From contig JAFIEG010000003.1 in the NCBI GenBank assembly GCA_020832665.1, positions 20,212 to 84,211 of the forward strand: DNA of 64,000 nucleotides. The letters are read 5' to 3'. How positions within the stretch are numbered: position 1 is the first letter of the stretch; each line of letters begins with the position of its first letter. A program made the translations under genes and the position numbers. This document shows, one piece after another, positions 56,669-64,000 of the stretch. This DNA comes from Pararhodobacter sp. Lineage in GTDB: Bacteria; Pseudomonadota; Alphaproteobacteria; Rhodobacterales; Rhodobacteraceae. Below the pieces are notes generated by a model. It saw nothing but the letters and a program-made list of their open reading frames with translations. It made no database searches and was not told where the DNA came from.

Positions 56669-56686
56669 GGCGGGGTGAACCCCGCC
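56669..56686 (+). repeat. REP palindrome unit 1, just after lepA
   Basis: GGCGGGGTGAACCCCGCC is a near-perfect 18-bp palindrome five bases after the lepA stop, followed by TTTT. It can serve as a terminator hairpin and is identical in core to the unit at 56933-56955. Confidence 0.7.
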
Positions 56687-56887
56687 TTTTGCGACGAAAG
56701 GGTCCCGAGCATCCCCGTCCGCCGATCCCTGTGCACAGAGGAGAAGGGCCATTCCTCGGGATGATCCGCCAGACCGTGCCTGACCGGGTTCCACCAGCAA
56801 TAGCGCAGATGATCGGCATAATCGGCCCCGCCCCGGATGTGGTGTTCCCAGAACCGGTTCTGCCACAGGCCGACCTGTCCCTTCCGC

Positions 56888-56910
56888 CGTAGGGCGGGGT
56901 TCACCCCGCC
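56888..56910 (-). repeat. REP palindrome unit 2 (inverted)
   Basis: A 23-base unit, exact reverse complement of the unit at 56933-56955, separated from it by 22 bases. The pair forms a BIME-like head-to-head arrangement inside the RAYT frame. Confidence 0.75.
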
Positions 56911-56932
56911 CTTGGCCCGGCCGATAGGGGGT

Positions 56933-56955
56933 GGCGGGGTGAACCCCGCCCTACG
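56933..56955 (+). repeat. REP palindrome unit 3
   Basis: GGCGGGGTGAACCCCGCC followed by CTACG, exact inverse of the unit at 56888-56910. Confidence 0.75.
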
Positions 56956-57313
56956 CACCGCCATCGAGAACCGCGCCTTGATCGCTCCCCAGCGAATGGA
57001 GTAATCGGCATCCCCCGGTGGCATTGTCCACAGGCAGTGCAAATGGTCCGGCAGCACCACGACGGCATCGATGGTAAAGGGCCGTTCACGCCTTGTCTGC
57101 GCAACGGCCAGGCGCAGCGCCTCGACATGGGCGGTCAGCGTGTCACGTCCCCGCTCGGCCAGGCAGACGGTGAAGAAGATCGTGGAACCGGGCAGGCGTG
57201 GGCGGATGTAGCGGGGTTAGCTTCGCTACCTTCTACGTAATTGGTTTCGCCTTCTTGACGAAACTGTTTCTTGTGCTCTAACTATCACCGTTGTCGAACC
57301 GAATGGTCATTGC

Positions 57314-57814
57314 ATGAAGGACTGGCTAAAGACAGCAAGCGCGACATTTGCCGGGGGTGCAGTCGCTCTCAGTTTACTGGCGATTCCGACCTTCATTTGG
57401 CTACCTCGTGAATTTGATCGCATCTCGACACGCCTAGAAATCGCTGTTGAAGCGAGTACTGAAGCAAGAGAGCTATCTAATCGAATTCTGGAAAAACTCA
57501 ACTCGATGGAATTTGCCATTGCCAGAATGGATGCACAACCCATTCTCCCGACCTACTTTGCAAGTATTGATAGCACCGTTCAGGTAACTGCACTTGCGCC
57601 CGAAATAGCCAGGGCATTTTCACAAATTCTACCTTCCGATGTTCTTACGTCACTCCATGAAGCCAATCAAATAGATTTGTTTTTTTATTCAAATTTTGCT
57701 TCTCAAAACTGGGTGTTCGTAAACCGAACCGATTTCTCGACACTGGAAGCTGAGTTGCAACGTTTGATTTATGAGAGCTTTGAAAGACATAACGTCCGGT
57801 TTACTATTGAGTGA
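57314..57814 (+). CDS. Low-GC ORF, membrane-anchored protein of unknown function
   Basis: A 166-residue frame with an N-terminal membrane helix (GGAVALSLLAIPTFIWLP) and a helical part. Base composition is about 45% G+C by hand count, far below the roughly two-thirds of its neighbours, and codons such as TTT, ATA and AAT are frequent, so recent transfer is likely. No family recognised. No clear Shine-Dalgarno; TTGACG at 57255-57260 is a possible -35 element. It sits between the RAYT remnant and the PBP gene. Confidence 0.55.
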   Translation: MKDWLKTASATFAGGAVALSLLAIPTFIWLPREFDRISTRLEIAVEASTEARELSNRILEKLNSMEFAIARMDAQPILPTYFASIDSTVQVTALAPEIARAFSQILPSDVLTSLHEANQIDLFFYSNFASQNWVFVNRTDFSTLEAELQRLIYESFERHNVRFTIE

Positions 57815-57830
57815 GAGCACAGAGGGGCGA

Positions 57831-57899
57831 TCACACCAACCTCCTCACCACCACCCGCACGAAACCCGCAAACAGCGGATGCCGTGCAAAGCCCCCCTC
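57831..57899 (-). pseudogene. Possible C-terminal fragment of CTP synthase (pyrG)
   Basis: Minus-strand codons read HPLFAGFVRVVVRRLV then stop. HPLFAGFV is the near-universal PyrG C-terminus and many alphaproteobacterial PyrG end in RLV. The segment is short (about 20 residues), has no start and overlaps the PBP stop, so chance cannot be fully excluded. Confidence 0.35.
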
Positions 57900-60069
57900 A
57901 ATTCCCCAATATCCCGCCGATCAGGTCGCGGATGGCGTCGCCCAGGCCGGGGCCCGGGGCGGGGCGCGAGGTGCCGGGGGGTGGGGCGTAGCTGTCCGAG
58001 GGGGGCTCCAGCGCCGGCGGTTGGGGCTCGATCATCGGCAAGGGGCGCATCTCCATGCCCTCATGGATGCGCGTCATCGTCTCGCGCCAGATCTCGGCGG
58101 GCAACCCGCCGCCCGTCACCCCCATCAGCGGCGAATTGTCGTCATTGCCCATCCACACACCGACCACATAATCGGCGGTGAAGCCGATGAACCAGGCATC
58201 GCGCGCGGCCTGGGTGGTGCCGGTCTTGCCCGCCGCCTGGCGCCCGTCGGGCAGCCGCGCGCGCCGTCCGGTGCCGTAGGGTGCCTCGATAACCTGGCTC
58301 ATCATCCAGGTCAGGCGCCTTGCCGCCTCTTCGGAAATCACCCGCTGCACGATGCCGCCGCCGATACCCATCAGCGGCTCGCTCTCGCCCGTCAGCGTCA
58401 GCGCGGTAAAGCCATAGGGGCGCACCGACGAGCCGCCATTGAGGATGCCGGCATAGGCCGCCGTCATTTCCAGCAGCGTCGATTCCGACGAGCCCAGCGC
58501 CAGCGCCGGCCCGTCGGCAAGATCCGATTCGATGCCGAAGGCATTGGCAGCAAGGCGCACATCCTCGCGCCCCATCGCCTCGGATATGCGCACGGCGGGG
58601 ATGTTCTGCGAGCGCGCGAAAGCCTCGCCAATGTTCATCATGCCCCGAAACTCGCCCGAATAGTTGCGTGGGGTCCACGGACCCGAGCCGGGGATGTTCA
58701 GCGTCAGCGGCGCATCCTCGACCATGTCCCAGGGCTCGTAGCCCAGCTCCATCGCCAGCGCATAGACAAAGGGCTTGAAGGCCGAACCCGTCTGCCGCCG
58801 CGCCTGGGTGGCGCGGTTGAAGCCGCCGGGCACATAACGGCGCCCGCCGACCATGGCCCGCACTGCGCCATCGGCCGACATCACTACGATCGCCGCCTCG
58901 GCCTCGGAATCGGCGCGAACGCGGGTCTCGAAGACATGCGCCAGCGCTTCCTCGGCGGCATGCTGGAGGCGCTGATCCAGCGTTGTCTGCACGATCACGT
59001 CCTCGGTGGTCTCGCGCGTCAGCCACGAGGGGCCGGTCTGCATCACCCAGTCGGCGAAAAAGCCGCCGGCGCGCGCCTCGGCTGATTGAGACAGCGTGGC
59101 GGGATAGGCGCGTGCCTCGGCAACCTCGACCTCGCTCAAATAGCCGTCGCGCTCCATCAGCGCGATGACGACATTGGCGCGCTCTTGCGCGCGCCGCAGA
59201 TTGCGCGTCGGCGCATAAAGCGACGGCGCCACCAGAAGCCCGGCCAGCATCGCCGCCTCGGCGGGGCCCACCTCGGCCGCCGAGCGCCCGAAATAGCGCT
59301 GCGCCGCGGCCTCGAAGCCGCGCGCACCGGCGCCCAGAAAGGCGCGGTTCATGTAGATGGTGAGAATCTCGCTCTTGGAATAGCGCAGTTCCAGCGCAAA
59401 GGCATAGGGCAACTCCTGCAGCTTGCGCCAGACCGTGCCGCGGCGGCAATCGGCCTCGTACGCGGCCTCGCTGGCCCACTCCGCCGGGTCGTAAGGGCGG
59501 CCCAGGCACAGAAGCTTGGCCACCTGCTGCGTGATCGTCGAGCCGCCCGCCCCGGAAAACGGCCCGCGACCGGCGGCCAGGTTCGCGCGCACCGCCCCGG
59601 CAACGCCGCGCGGGCTGACGCCGAAATGCCACCAGAAACGCCGGTCCTCGGTGGCAATGATGGCATCGCGCAGATAGGGCGAGACGGTCTCGGTGGTGAT
59701 CACCCCGCCGAAACTCTCGCCGCGCCAGGCGAACACCTGCCCGTCGGCATCGATCATCGTTACCGAGCCGCGCGCGCGCGCGTCCAGTTGATCGGCCAGA
59801 TCGGGCAGGGTCATGTAGAAATAGAAGGTCGCCACGGCCAGGATCAGCACCACGGCTGCCGACAGCCGCCACAGCGTGCCCCAGATCAGCCGCAGGAAGA
59901 AGCGCAGCAACCCGCCAATCGCGCGGGTAATGAAATTGCCCCGGCGCGGCTTGCCGCCCGCGGCATTGCCGCGACCCGAGCGCGCACCTCCCCGCCCTGC
60001 CCGGGCCGGCTGCGCCGGCGCGCGCCGCTCTGCCACCAGGGGGGGGCGCCGGTTACCTGACCTGCTCAT
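57898..60069 (-). CDS. Class A penicillin-binding protein (PBP1A family)
   Basis: Bifunctional peptidoglycan glycosyltransferase/transpeptidase. It has 723 residues. A basic cytoplasmic tail and membrane helix (about 63-87) precede the GT51 domain, with catalytic Glu141 in IATEDRRFWWH and GGSTITQQVAK. The transpeptidase has SxxK (TGSAFKPF), SxN (ARSQNIPAVR) and KTG (AGKTGTTQ). The tail is Pro-rich. The start at 60069 lacks a strong Shine-Dalgarno. Confidence 0.93.
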   Translation of the reverse strand: MSRSGNRRPPLVAERRAPAQPARAGRGGARSGRGNAAGGKPRRGNFITRAIGGLLRFFLRLIWGTLWRLSAAVVLILAVATFYFYMTLPDLADQLDARARGSVTMIDADGQVFAWRGESFGGVITTETVSPYLRDAIIATEDRRFWWHFGVSPRGVAGAVRANLAAGRGPFSGAGGSTITQQVAKLLCLGRPYDPAEWASEAAYEADCRRGTVWRKLQELPYAFALELRYSKSEILTIYMNRAFLGAGARGFEAAAQRYFGRSAAEVGPAEAAMLAGLLVAPSLYAPTRNLRRAQERANVVIALMERDGYLSEVEVAEARAYPATLSQSAEARAGGFFADWVMQTGPSWLTRETTEDVIVQTTLDQRLQHAAEEALAHVFETRVRADSEAEAAIVVMSADGAVRAMVGGRRYVPGGFNRATQARRQTGSAFKPFVYALAMELGYEPWDMVEDAPLTLNIPGSGPWTPRNYSGEFRGMMNIGEAFARSQNIPAVRISEAMGREDVRLAANAFGIESDLADGPALALGSSESTLLEMTAAYAGILNGGSSVRPYGFTALTLTGESEPLMGIGGGIVQRVISEEAARRLTWMMSQVIEAPYGTGRRARLPDGRQAAGKTGTTQAARDAWFIGFTADYVVGVWMGNDDNSPLMGVTGGGLPAEIWRETMTRIHEGMEMRPLPMIEPQPPALEPPSDSYAPPPGTSRPAPGPGLGDAIRDLIGGILGN

Positions 60070-60373
60070 GCCCGAAATATCATGCCCAAAACATACCTGC
60101 CGGCGCAGCATACAGGCCGCCGGCCCCTTTGTGGAGAGGCACCGCCACCTCGATTCGACTTCGTTACCTGCTCAAAATGCAGGCATCCAGCACTAAAAGT
60201 GCAAAAAAACGGCAATGGTTGCGGATTCGCGATGCTGCAAGGCAGCAAGAACCGTTGCCCTTCGCCGCCCCAACGCGCCGAGATGGCCACAGGTCGCCCG
60301 CCGGGCGCCCCGCGCAACCCGCGCCAACTGCGCCAGCAATGACGCGTCGCGACTGTATCGAAGGGGGCAAGAC
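60070..60373. promoter_or_regulatory. Divergent gap between PBP and glnK with a palindrome
   Basis: A 304-base gap. At 60190-60202 it has GCACT-AAA-AGTGC, a perfect palindrome with NtrC-like GCAC/GTGC half-sites but a spacing (5) shorter than the E. coli NtrC consensus (7). It could regulate glnK-amtB with nitrogen status. No good sigma-54 promoter was found. No gene is seen in this gap. Confidence 0.4.
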
Positions 60374-60712
60374 GTGAAATACATCATCGCAGCAATCAAG
60401 CCGTTCAAGCTCGAGGAGGTGCGCGAAGCGCTCACCGCCATCGGCGTGCGCGGCATGATGGTTACCGAGATCAAGGGCTTCGGCGCGCAATCGGGCCACA
60501 CCGAAATCTATCGGGGGGCCGAGTATGCCGTGAACTTCGTGCCGAAGGTGAAACTGGAACTGGCCGTATCCGACGCCATGGCCGAGCAGGTCGTGGAGGC
60601 GCTCTCGAAGTCCGCGCGCACCGGCAAGATTGGTGACGGCAAGGTCTTCGTACTCGATCTGGAAGCAGCAACTCGCGTGCGCACCGGCGAAGCCGGCGAA
60701 GACGCGCTGTGA
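60374..60712 (+). CDS. glnK: Nitrogen regulatory PII protein GlnK/GlnB
   Basis: A 112-residue PII protein that senses ATP/ADP and 2-oxoglutarate and controls AmtB. The T-loop has Tyr51 (EIYRGAEYAVNF), the uridylylation site. It starts with GTG at 60374, with GAAGGGGG upstream. It is followed 28 bases later by amtB, the classical glnK-amtB pair. Confidence 0.95.
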   Translation: MKYIIAAIKPFKLEEVREALTAIGVRGMMVTEIKGFGAQSGHTEIYRGAEYAVNFVPKVKLELAVSDAMAEQVVEALSKSARTGKIGDGKVFVLDLEAATRVRTGEAGEDAL

Positions 60713-60740
60713 GCGACAAAGCAACAAGGGTTCCAAGACA

Positions 60741-62114
60741 ATGAAACTGAAAAACGCCTTTCTGGCCGCCAGCGTGGTGCTTCTCGCGCCGCTTGTGGCC
60801 CATGCGCAGGAAGCCGGGGAAGCGGCCGAGGCCGGCGCAGACCTCGCCGAGGTGATGGCCGCGATCACCGCGATGAACACCGAGACGGTGTTCGTGTTCA
60901 ACACGCTGCTGTTCATCATCAGCGGTATCCTGGTGTTCTGGATGGCGGCGGGCTTTGCCATGCTCGAGGCCGGCTTCGTGCGCTCCAAGAACGTCACAAT
61001 GCAGCTGACCAAGAATATCGGCCTGTTCTCGCTGGCCGCGTTTCTTTACTACCTGATCGGCTTCAACCTCATGTATCCCGGCGAGGGCTGGATCATCGAG
61101 GGCTGGATCGGCGCCATCGGCCCAACGGTGCTTGAGGCCGTGGGCGTGGGCATCGATGCGGTGGAAGATGCCGAATATGCCTCGGTCGGTTCGGATTTCT
61201 TCTTCCAGCTCATGTTCTGCGCCGCCACCGCCTCGATCGTTTCGGGGGCGCTGGCCGAGCGGATCAAGCTCAATGCCTTCTTCGTCTTCGTGATCATCCT
61301 GACCGGCCTCATCTACCCGATCCAGGCTTCCTGGACCTGGGGCGAGGGCTGGCTCGACGAGATGGGCTTTTCCGATTTCGCCGGTTCGACTATCGTGCAT
61401 TCGGTGGGCGGCTGGGCGGCCCTGACCGGCGCCATCATCCTGGGCGCGCGCAAGGGCAAGTATGGCCCTGACGGTAAGGTGCACCCGATCCCAGGCTCGA
61501 ATCTGGCTCTGGCCACGCTGGGCGTGTTCATCCTGTGGATGGGCTGGTTCGGCTTCAATGGTGGCTCGGAACTGGCTCTGGGCACGGCCGATGCCGCAGC
61601 AAATGTCAGCCGCGTGCTGGCCAACACCAATGCCGCCGCCGCCGGCGGGGTGCTTGCCGCGCTGATCCTGACCAAGCTGCTGTATGGCAAGGCCGACCTG
61701 ACCCTGATGCTCAACGGCGCGCTGGGCGGCCTGGTGGCCATCACCGCCGAACCGCTGGAGCCCGGGCTGGGCCTGGCCACGCTGATCGGCGCCATCGGCG
61801 GCATCATCGTGGTGGTGACCGTGCCGCTTCTGGACAAGCTGAAGATCGACGATGTCGTCGGCGCCGTGCCGGTGCACCTGTTCGCCGGCATCTGGGGCAC
61901 GCTTGCGGTGGTGCTGTCGAATGGCGACGCCGATATCCGCGTGCAGCTTGTCGGTATCCTGGCGATCGGTGCCTTCGCCATCGTCACCTCGGCCATCGTC
62001 TGGCTGGTGCTGAAGGCGGTGATGGGTATCCGTGTCAGCGAGGAAGACGAGATCACCGGCCTCGACAAGACCGAGTTGGGGATGGAAGCCTACCCGGACT
62101 TCACCCGCAGCTGA
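60741..62114 (+). CDS. amtB: Ammonium transporter AmtB
   Basis: A 457-residue trimeric ammonium channel with a signal peptide (to about AHAQE) and eleven membrane helices. The twin-His pore motif is visible in TIVHSVGGWAAL and VPVHLFAGIWGTL, as is FWMAAGFAMLEAGFVRSKN. It is coupled to glnK. A terminator follows. Confidence 0.95.
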   Translation: MKLKNAFLAASVVLLAPLVAHAQEAGEAAEAGADLAEVMAAITAMNTETVFVFNTLLFIISGILVFWMAAGFAMLEAGFVRSKNVTMQLTKNIGLFSLAAFLYYLIGFNLMYPGEGWIIEGWIGAIGPTVLEAVGVGIDAVEDAEYASVGSDFFFQLMFCAATASIVSGALAERIKLNAFFVFVIILTGLIYPIQASWTWGEGWLDEMGFSDFAGSTIVHSVGGWAALTGAIILGARKGKYGPDGKVHPIPGSNLALATLGVFILWMGWFGFNGGSELALGTADAAANVSRVLANTNAAAAGGVLAALILTKLLYGKADLTLMLNGALGGLVAITAEPLEPGLGLATLIGAIGGIIVVVTVPLLDKLKIDDVVGAVPVHLFAGIWGTLAVVLSNGDADIRVQLVGILAIGAFAIVTSAIVWLVLKAVMGIRVSEEDEITGLDKTELGMEAYPDFTRS

Positions 62115-62137
62115 TCTTTCGCTGAACCAAGTGAACC

Positions 62138-62167
62138 ACGGCGCCCCGGGGCAACCCGGGGCGTCGT
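62138..62167 (+). terminator. Terminator after amtB
   Basis: A 13-bp stem (with one G-U pair) ACGGCGCCCCGGG/CCCGGGGCGTCGT closed by a GCAA tetraloop, 24 bases after the amtB stop. Confidence 0.75.
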
Positions 62168-62255
62168 TGCGTCATGGCAGCAGATTCGCCTTTGTGCCGG
62201 GCGCGCGCCGCGCTACGCCTGCTTGTCGGGGCGAAATTGCGGGGCGGGCGCGGTC

Positions 62256-63857
62256 ATGGAATTCGATTACGTCATCATCGGTGGCGGCTCGGCGGGGTGC
62301 GCCCTTGCCGCGCGTCTGTCCGAAGACTCGGGTGCAACCGTCTGCCTGATCGAGGCAGGCGGGGCCGGGAGCGGCTTTCTGGTGCGCGCTCCGGCGATGG
62401 TCGCCACCATGATCTCGGGGCGGCCGAAGATCAACAACTGGGCGTTCTGGACGGAGCCGCAGGAGGGGCTGAACGGGCGGCAAGGCTTCCAGCCGCGCGG
62501 GCGCGGGCTGGGCGGCTCGTCGGCGATCAACGCCATGCTCTATATTCGCGGCCATCCATCAGACTACGACGCCTGGGCCGAGGCCGGCGCCGAGGGCTGG
62601 GACTGGCAATCGGTGCTGCCCTTTTTCCAGCGCAGCGAGGGCAACATCCGCGGCAACTCGCCCCTGCGGGGCACCGATGGTCCGCTGCAGGTGGCCGATC
62701 AGCGCCGCCCCGCCGAGATCACAAGCGCCTTCGTCGAGGCCTGCGCCGAGAACCATATCCCCGGCAATGAAGATTTCAACGGCCCGCAGCAAGAGGGGGC
62801 GGGTCTTTTCCAGGTCACCCAGTTTCATTCCGGCCCACGCAAGGGCCAGCGCTGCTCGGCCGCTGCCGCCTATCTGCACCCGGTGATGAACCGGCTCAAC
62901 CTGACCATCCTCACCCATTCCCGCGCCGAACGCATCACACTTGAAGGCCGGCGCGCCAGCGGCGTCGCCATCCGCCGCCGGGGACAGCGCGAACACATCC
63001 GCGCCCGGCGCGAGGTTATCCTTTCCGCCGGCGCCTTTGGCTCGCCGCAACTGCTCATGCTGTCGGGCATCGGCCCGGCCGACGAGTTGCAGGCGCATGG
63101 CATTGCGGTCGCCCATGAGCTGCCCGGCGTGGGCCAGAACCTTCAGGACCATCTCGACTATATCCTCACCTACCGCTCACGCCGCGCCGATGTCGTCGGG
63201 CTCAACCCCGCCGGGCTGATGCGCCTGGCGCGCGCCGGGCTCGACTGGCGGCGCTCCGGCGAGGGGCTTTTCGCCTCGCCCATGGCCGAGGGCTGCGCCT
63301 TCCTGCGCTCCGATCCCACGCTGGAAAAGCCCGACCTGCAGCTGCATTTCGTCATCGGCATCGTCGATCAGCACATGCGCAAGCTGCACCTGGCCAATGG
63401 CTATTCCTGCCATGTCTGCCTGCTCAGGCCGCATTCGCGTGGCACGGTGGGGCTGAGCAGCGCCAACCCCGCCGCGCCGCCGCGCATTGACCCGGCCTAT
63501 CTGTCCGATCCGCGCGATCTGCCGCCGCTGATGCGCGGGGCGCGGATGATGGAGGCGATCCTGGAATCGCCGGCCCTAGCCCCCTGGCGCGGCCGCCGCT
63601 TCTATCCGAATGACGGCTCTGACGCTGCGCTGGAAGCCGATATCCGCAACCGGGCCGATACCATCTATCACCCGGTCGGCACCTGCCGCATGGGCTCCGA
63701 CGACATGGCGGTGACCGACCCGCAACTGCGCCTGCACGGGCTCGACGGGTTGCGCGTGGTCGATGCCAGCGTCATGCCCAGCCTCATCGGCGGCAACACC
63801 AACGCACCCACCATCATGATCGCCGAACGCGCCGCCGAATTCATCCGCAACGCCTGA
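62256..63857 (+). CDS. GMC-family FAD-dependent oxidoreductase (choline dehydrogenase/AlkJ-like)
   Basis: A 533-residue flavoenzyme. Visible are the Rossmann motif IIGGGSAGCALAARLSED, GRGLGGSSAINAMLYIRG, the second GMC signature LSAGAFGSPQLLMLSGI, and the active-site His in YHPVGTCRMG plus the Asn in GGNTNAPTIMIAE. It oxidises an alcohol to an aldehyde; choline and long-chain alcohols (AlkJ-like) are possible substrates. No betaine-aldehyde dehydrogenase lies next to it, which does not favour choline. The chosen ATG at 62256 starts just before the Rossmann strand. Confidence 0.88.
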   Translation: MEFDYVIIGGGSAGCALAARLSEDSGATVCLIEAGGAGSGFLVRAPAMVATMISGRPKINNWAFWTEPQEGLNGRQGFQPRGRGLGGSSAINAMLYIRGHPSDYDAWAEAGAEGWDWQSVLPFFQRSEGNIRGNSPLRGTDGPLQVADQRRPAEITSAFVEACAENHIPGNEDFNGPQQEGAGLFQVTQFHSGPRKGQRCSAAAAYLHPVMNRLNLTILTHSRAERITLEGRRASGVAIRRRGQREHIRARREVILSAGAFGSPQLLMLSGIGPADELQAHGIAVAHELPGVGQNLQDHLDYILTYRSRRADVVGLNPAGLMRLARAGLDWRRSGEGLFASPMAEGCAFLRSDPTLEKPDLQLHFVIGIVDQHMRKLHLANGYSCHVCLLRPHSRGTVGLSSANPAAPPRIDPAYLSDPRDLPPLMRGARMMEAILESPALAPWRGRRFYPNDGSDAALEADIRNRADTIYHPVGTCRMGSDDMAVTDPQLRLHGLDGLRVVDASVMPSLIGGNTNAPTIMIAERAAEFIRNA

Positions 63858-63889
63858 GCGTCAGCACCGCTCACATGGTCGCTGCGCAA

Positions 63890-63938
63890 ACGGGCCTTCG
63901 AAGGCCCGTGCAAACGCGCATTCGAATGCTCGTTTTTT
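63890..63938. terminator. Tandem perfect-palindrome bidirectional terminator
   Basis: ACGGGCCTTCGAAGGCCCGT (20-bp perfect palindrome, 63890-63909) and GCATTCGAATGC (12-bp palindrome, 63918-63929) follow each other, the second ending in CTCGTTTTTT. They stand between the GMC gene and the convergent gene at the right edge and can end both. Confidence 0.75.
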
Positions 63939-63961
63939 CCGCCCCTTAAAGCGTTTCAGGT

Positions 63962-64000
63962 TTAGACGGAAGCATAGCCTGCGTTCTTGAGGTAGTTGGC
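63962..64000 (-). CDS. C-terminal end of a minus-strand gene (12 codons)
   Basis: Read on the minus strand from the right edge the frame is ANYLKNAGYASV then TAA. The remainder lies outside the window. The frame and the terminator just downstream suggest a real gene end; the product is not recognisable from 12 residues. Confidence 0.45.
   Translation of the reverse strand, partial: ANYLKNAGYASV

Larger units (their letters stand above)
56638..57216 (-). pseudogene. REP-associated tyrosine transposase (RAYT), start codon lost
   Basis: An open frame on the minus strand gives RAYT protein features: LPGSTIFFTVCLAERG, RRERPFTIDAVVVLPDHLHC (HUH motif His-Leu-His), QNRFWEHHIRGGADYADHLR and the catalytic Tyr in RYCWWNPVRHGL. 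Residues lack an ATG/GTG/TTG start at the expected place: TAA stands just before the expected second residue (Pro), and the first usable GTG (57060) falls in the middle of the catalytic core. Two REP units are read through inside the frame and a third forms its C-terminus, which runs into the lepA end. The best reading is a decayed RAYT. Confidence 0.75.

Noticed and set aside
56901..57128. Separate small minus-strand frames in the RAYT region
   Set aside because: Out of frame with the RAYT motifs; the RAYT frame explains the region.
57811..59085. 424-codon plus frame across the PBP gene
   Set aside because: Antisense shadow of a class A PBP with intact motifs.

Overview
The window is about 64 kb of very GC-rich DNA, roughly two thirds G+C and near 45% in one small patch. 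It carries tightly packed bacterial genes on both strands. Gene content and order point to a marine or saline alphaproteobacterium of the order Rhodobacterales. The markers are a SPOR lipoprotein-dacC-tmk-holB-tatD-MBL run, an OmpA protein with its short coiled-coil neighbour, a Hint-domain protein, an ectoine-degradation block of the Ruegeria type, glnK-amtB, and a plant/rhizobial-type GshA. This placement is inference from families and synteny; there is no rRNA in the window.

Layout. 1-9 kb: 5' tip of an SDR gene, topA, a Hint-domain protein, a DMT exporter divergent from an acyl-CoA ligase, pyk with a small membrane protein, and DUF1244. 9-20.6 kb: the YciB septation protein, fused ATP sulfurylase/APS kinase, rpmI-rplT, tRNA-Thr, an MFS transporter, a DUF1013/TrcR-like protein, secreted RNase T2, a secreted 19-repeat MORN protein, pheS, and pgsA-moaD-moaE. 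20.6-28.3 kb: two small secreted proteins, the doeB/doeX-doeC-doeD ectoine block, and a MurA-type enzyme. 28.3-43.4 kb: an AEC transporter, the overlapping minus-strand run from the SPOR lipoprotein to the MBL protein, nadE, gshA, rsmE divergent from ubiA, and the OmpA protein. 43.5-54.7 kb: AlkB-type hydroxylase, ftsY, a DMT transporter, quinone oxidoreductase, an SDR-LuxO-Hpt phosphorelay operon, prpE, and a TadE/TadG pair. 54.8-64 kb: lepA, a small scar region (broken REP-associated transposase, REP units, a low-GC ORF, a possible pyrG tail), a class A PBP, glnK-amtB, a GMC oxidoreductase and the last 12 codons of a minus-strand gene.

How genes work together. tmk and holB serve DNA replication; dacC, the SPOR lipoprotein, the PBP and the MurA-type protein serve the cell wall. 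glnK-amtB handles ammonium. doeB, doeC and doeD convert the acetyl-diaminobutyrate made from ectoine to aspartate; the ectoine hydrolase gene doeA is absent here. An Hpt protein, a LuxO-type sigma-54 activator and an SDR are joined by 4-nt overlaps.

Most of the window is core genome. The least ordinary parts are the lepA-PBP scar, two families of dispersed hairpin repeats, the LuxO/Hpt operon far from the Vibrio group, and several enzymes whose usual catalytic residue is replaced (MurA Cys to Asp, RNase T2 Glu to Gln, Hint Cys to Gly, DoeC Lys to His).
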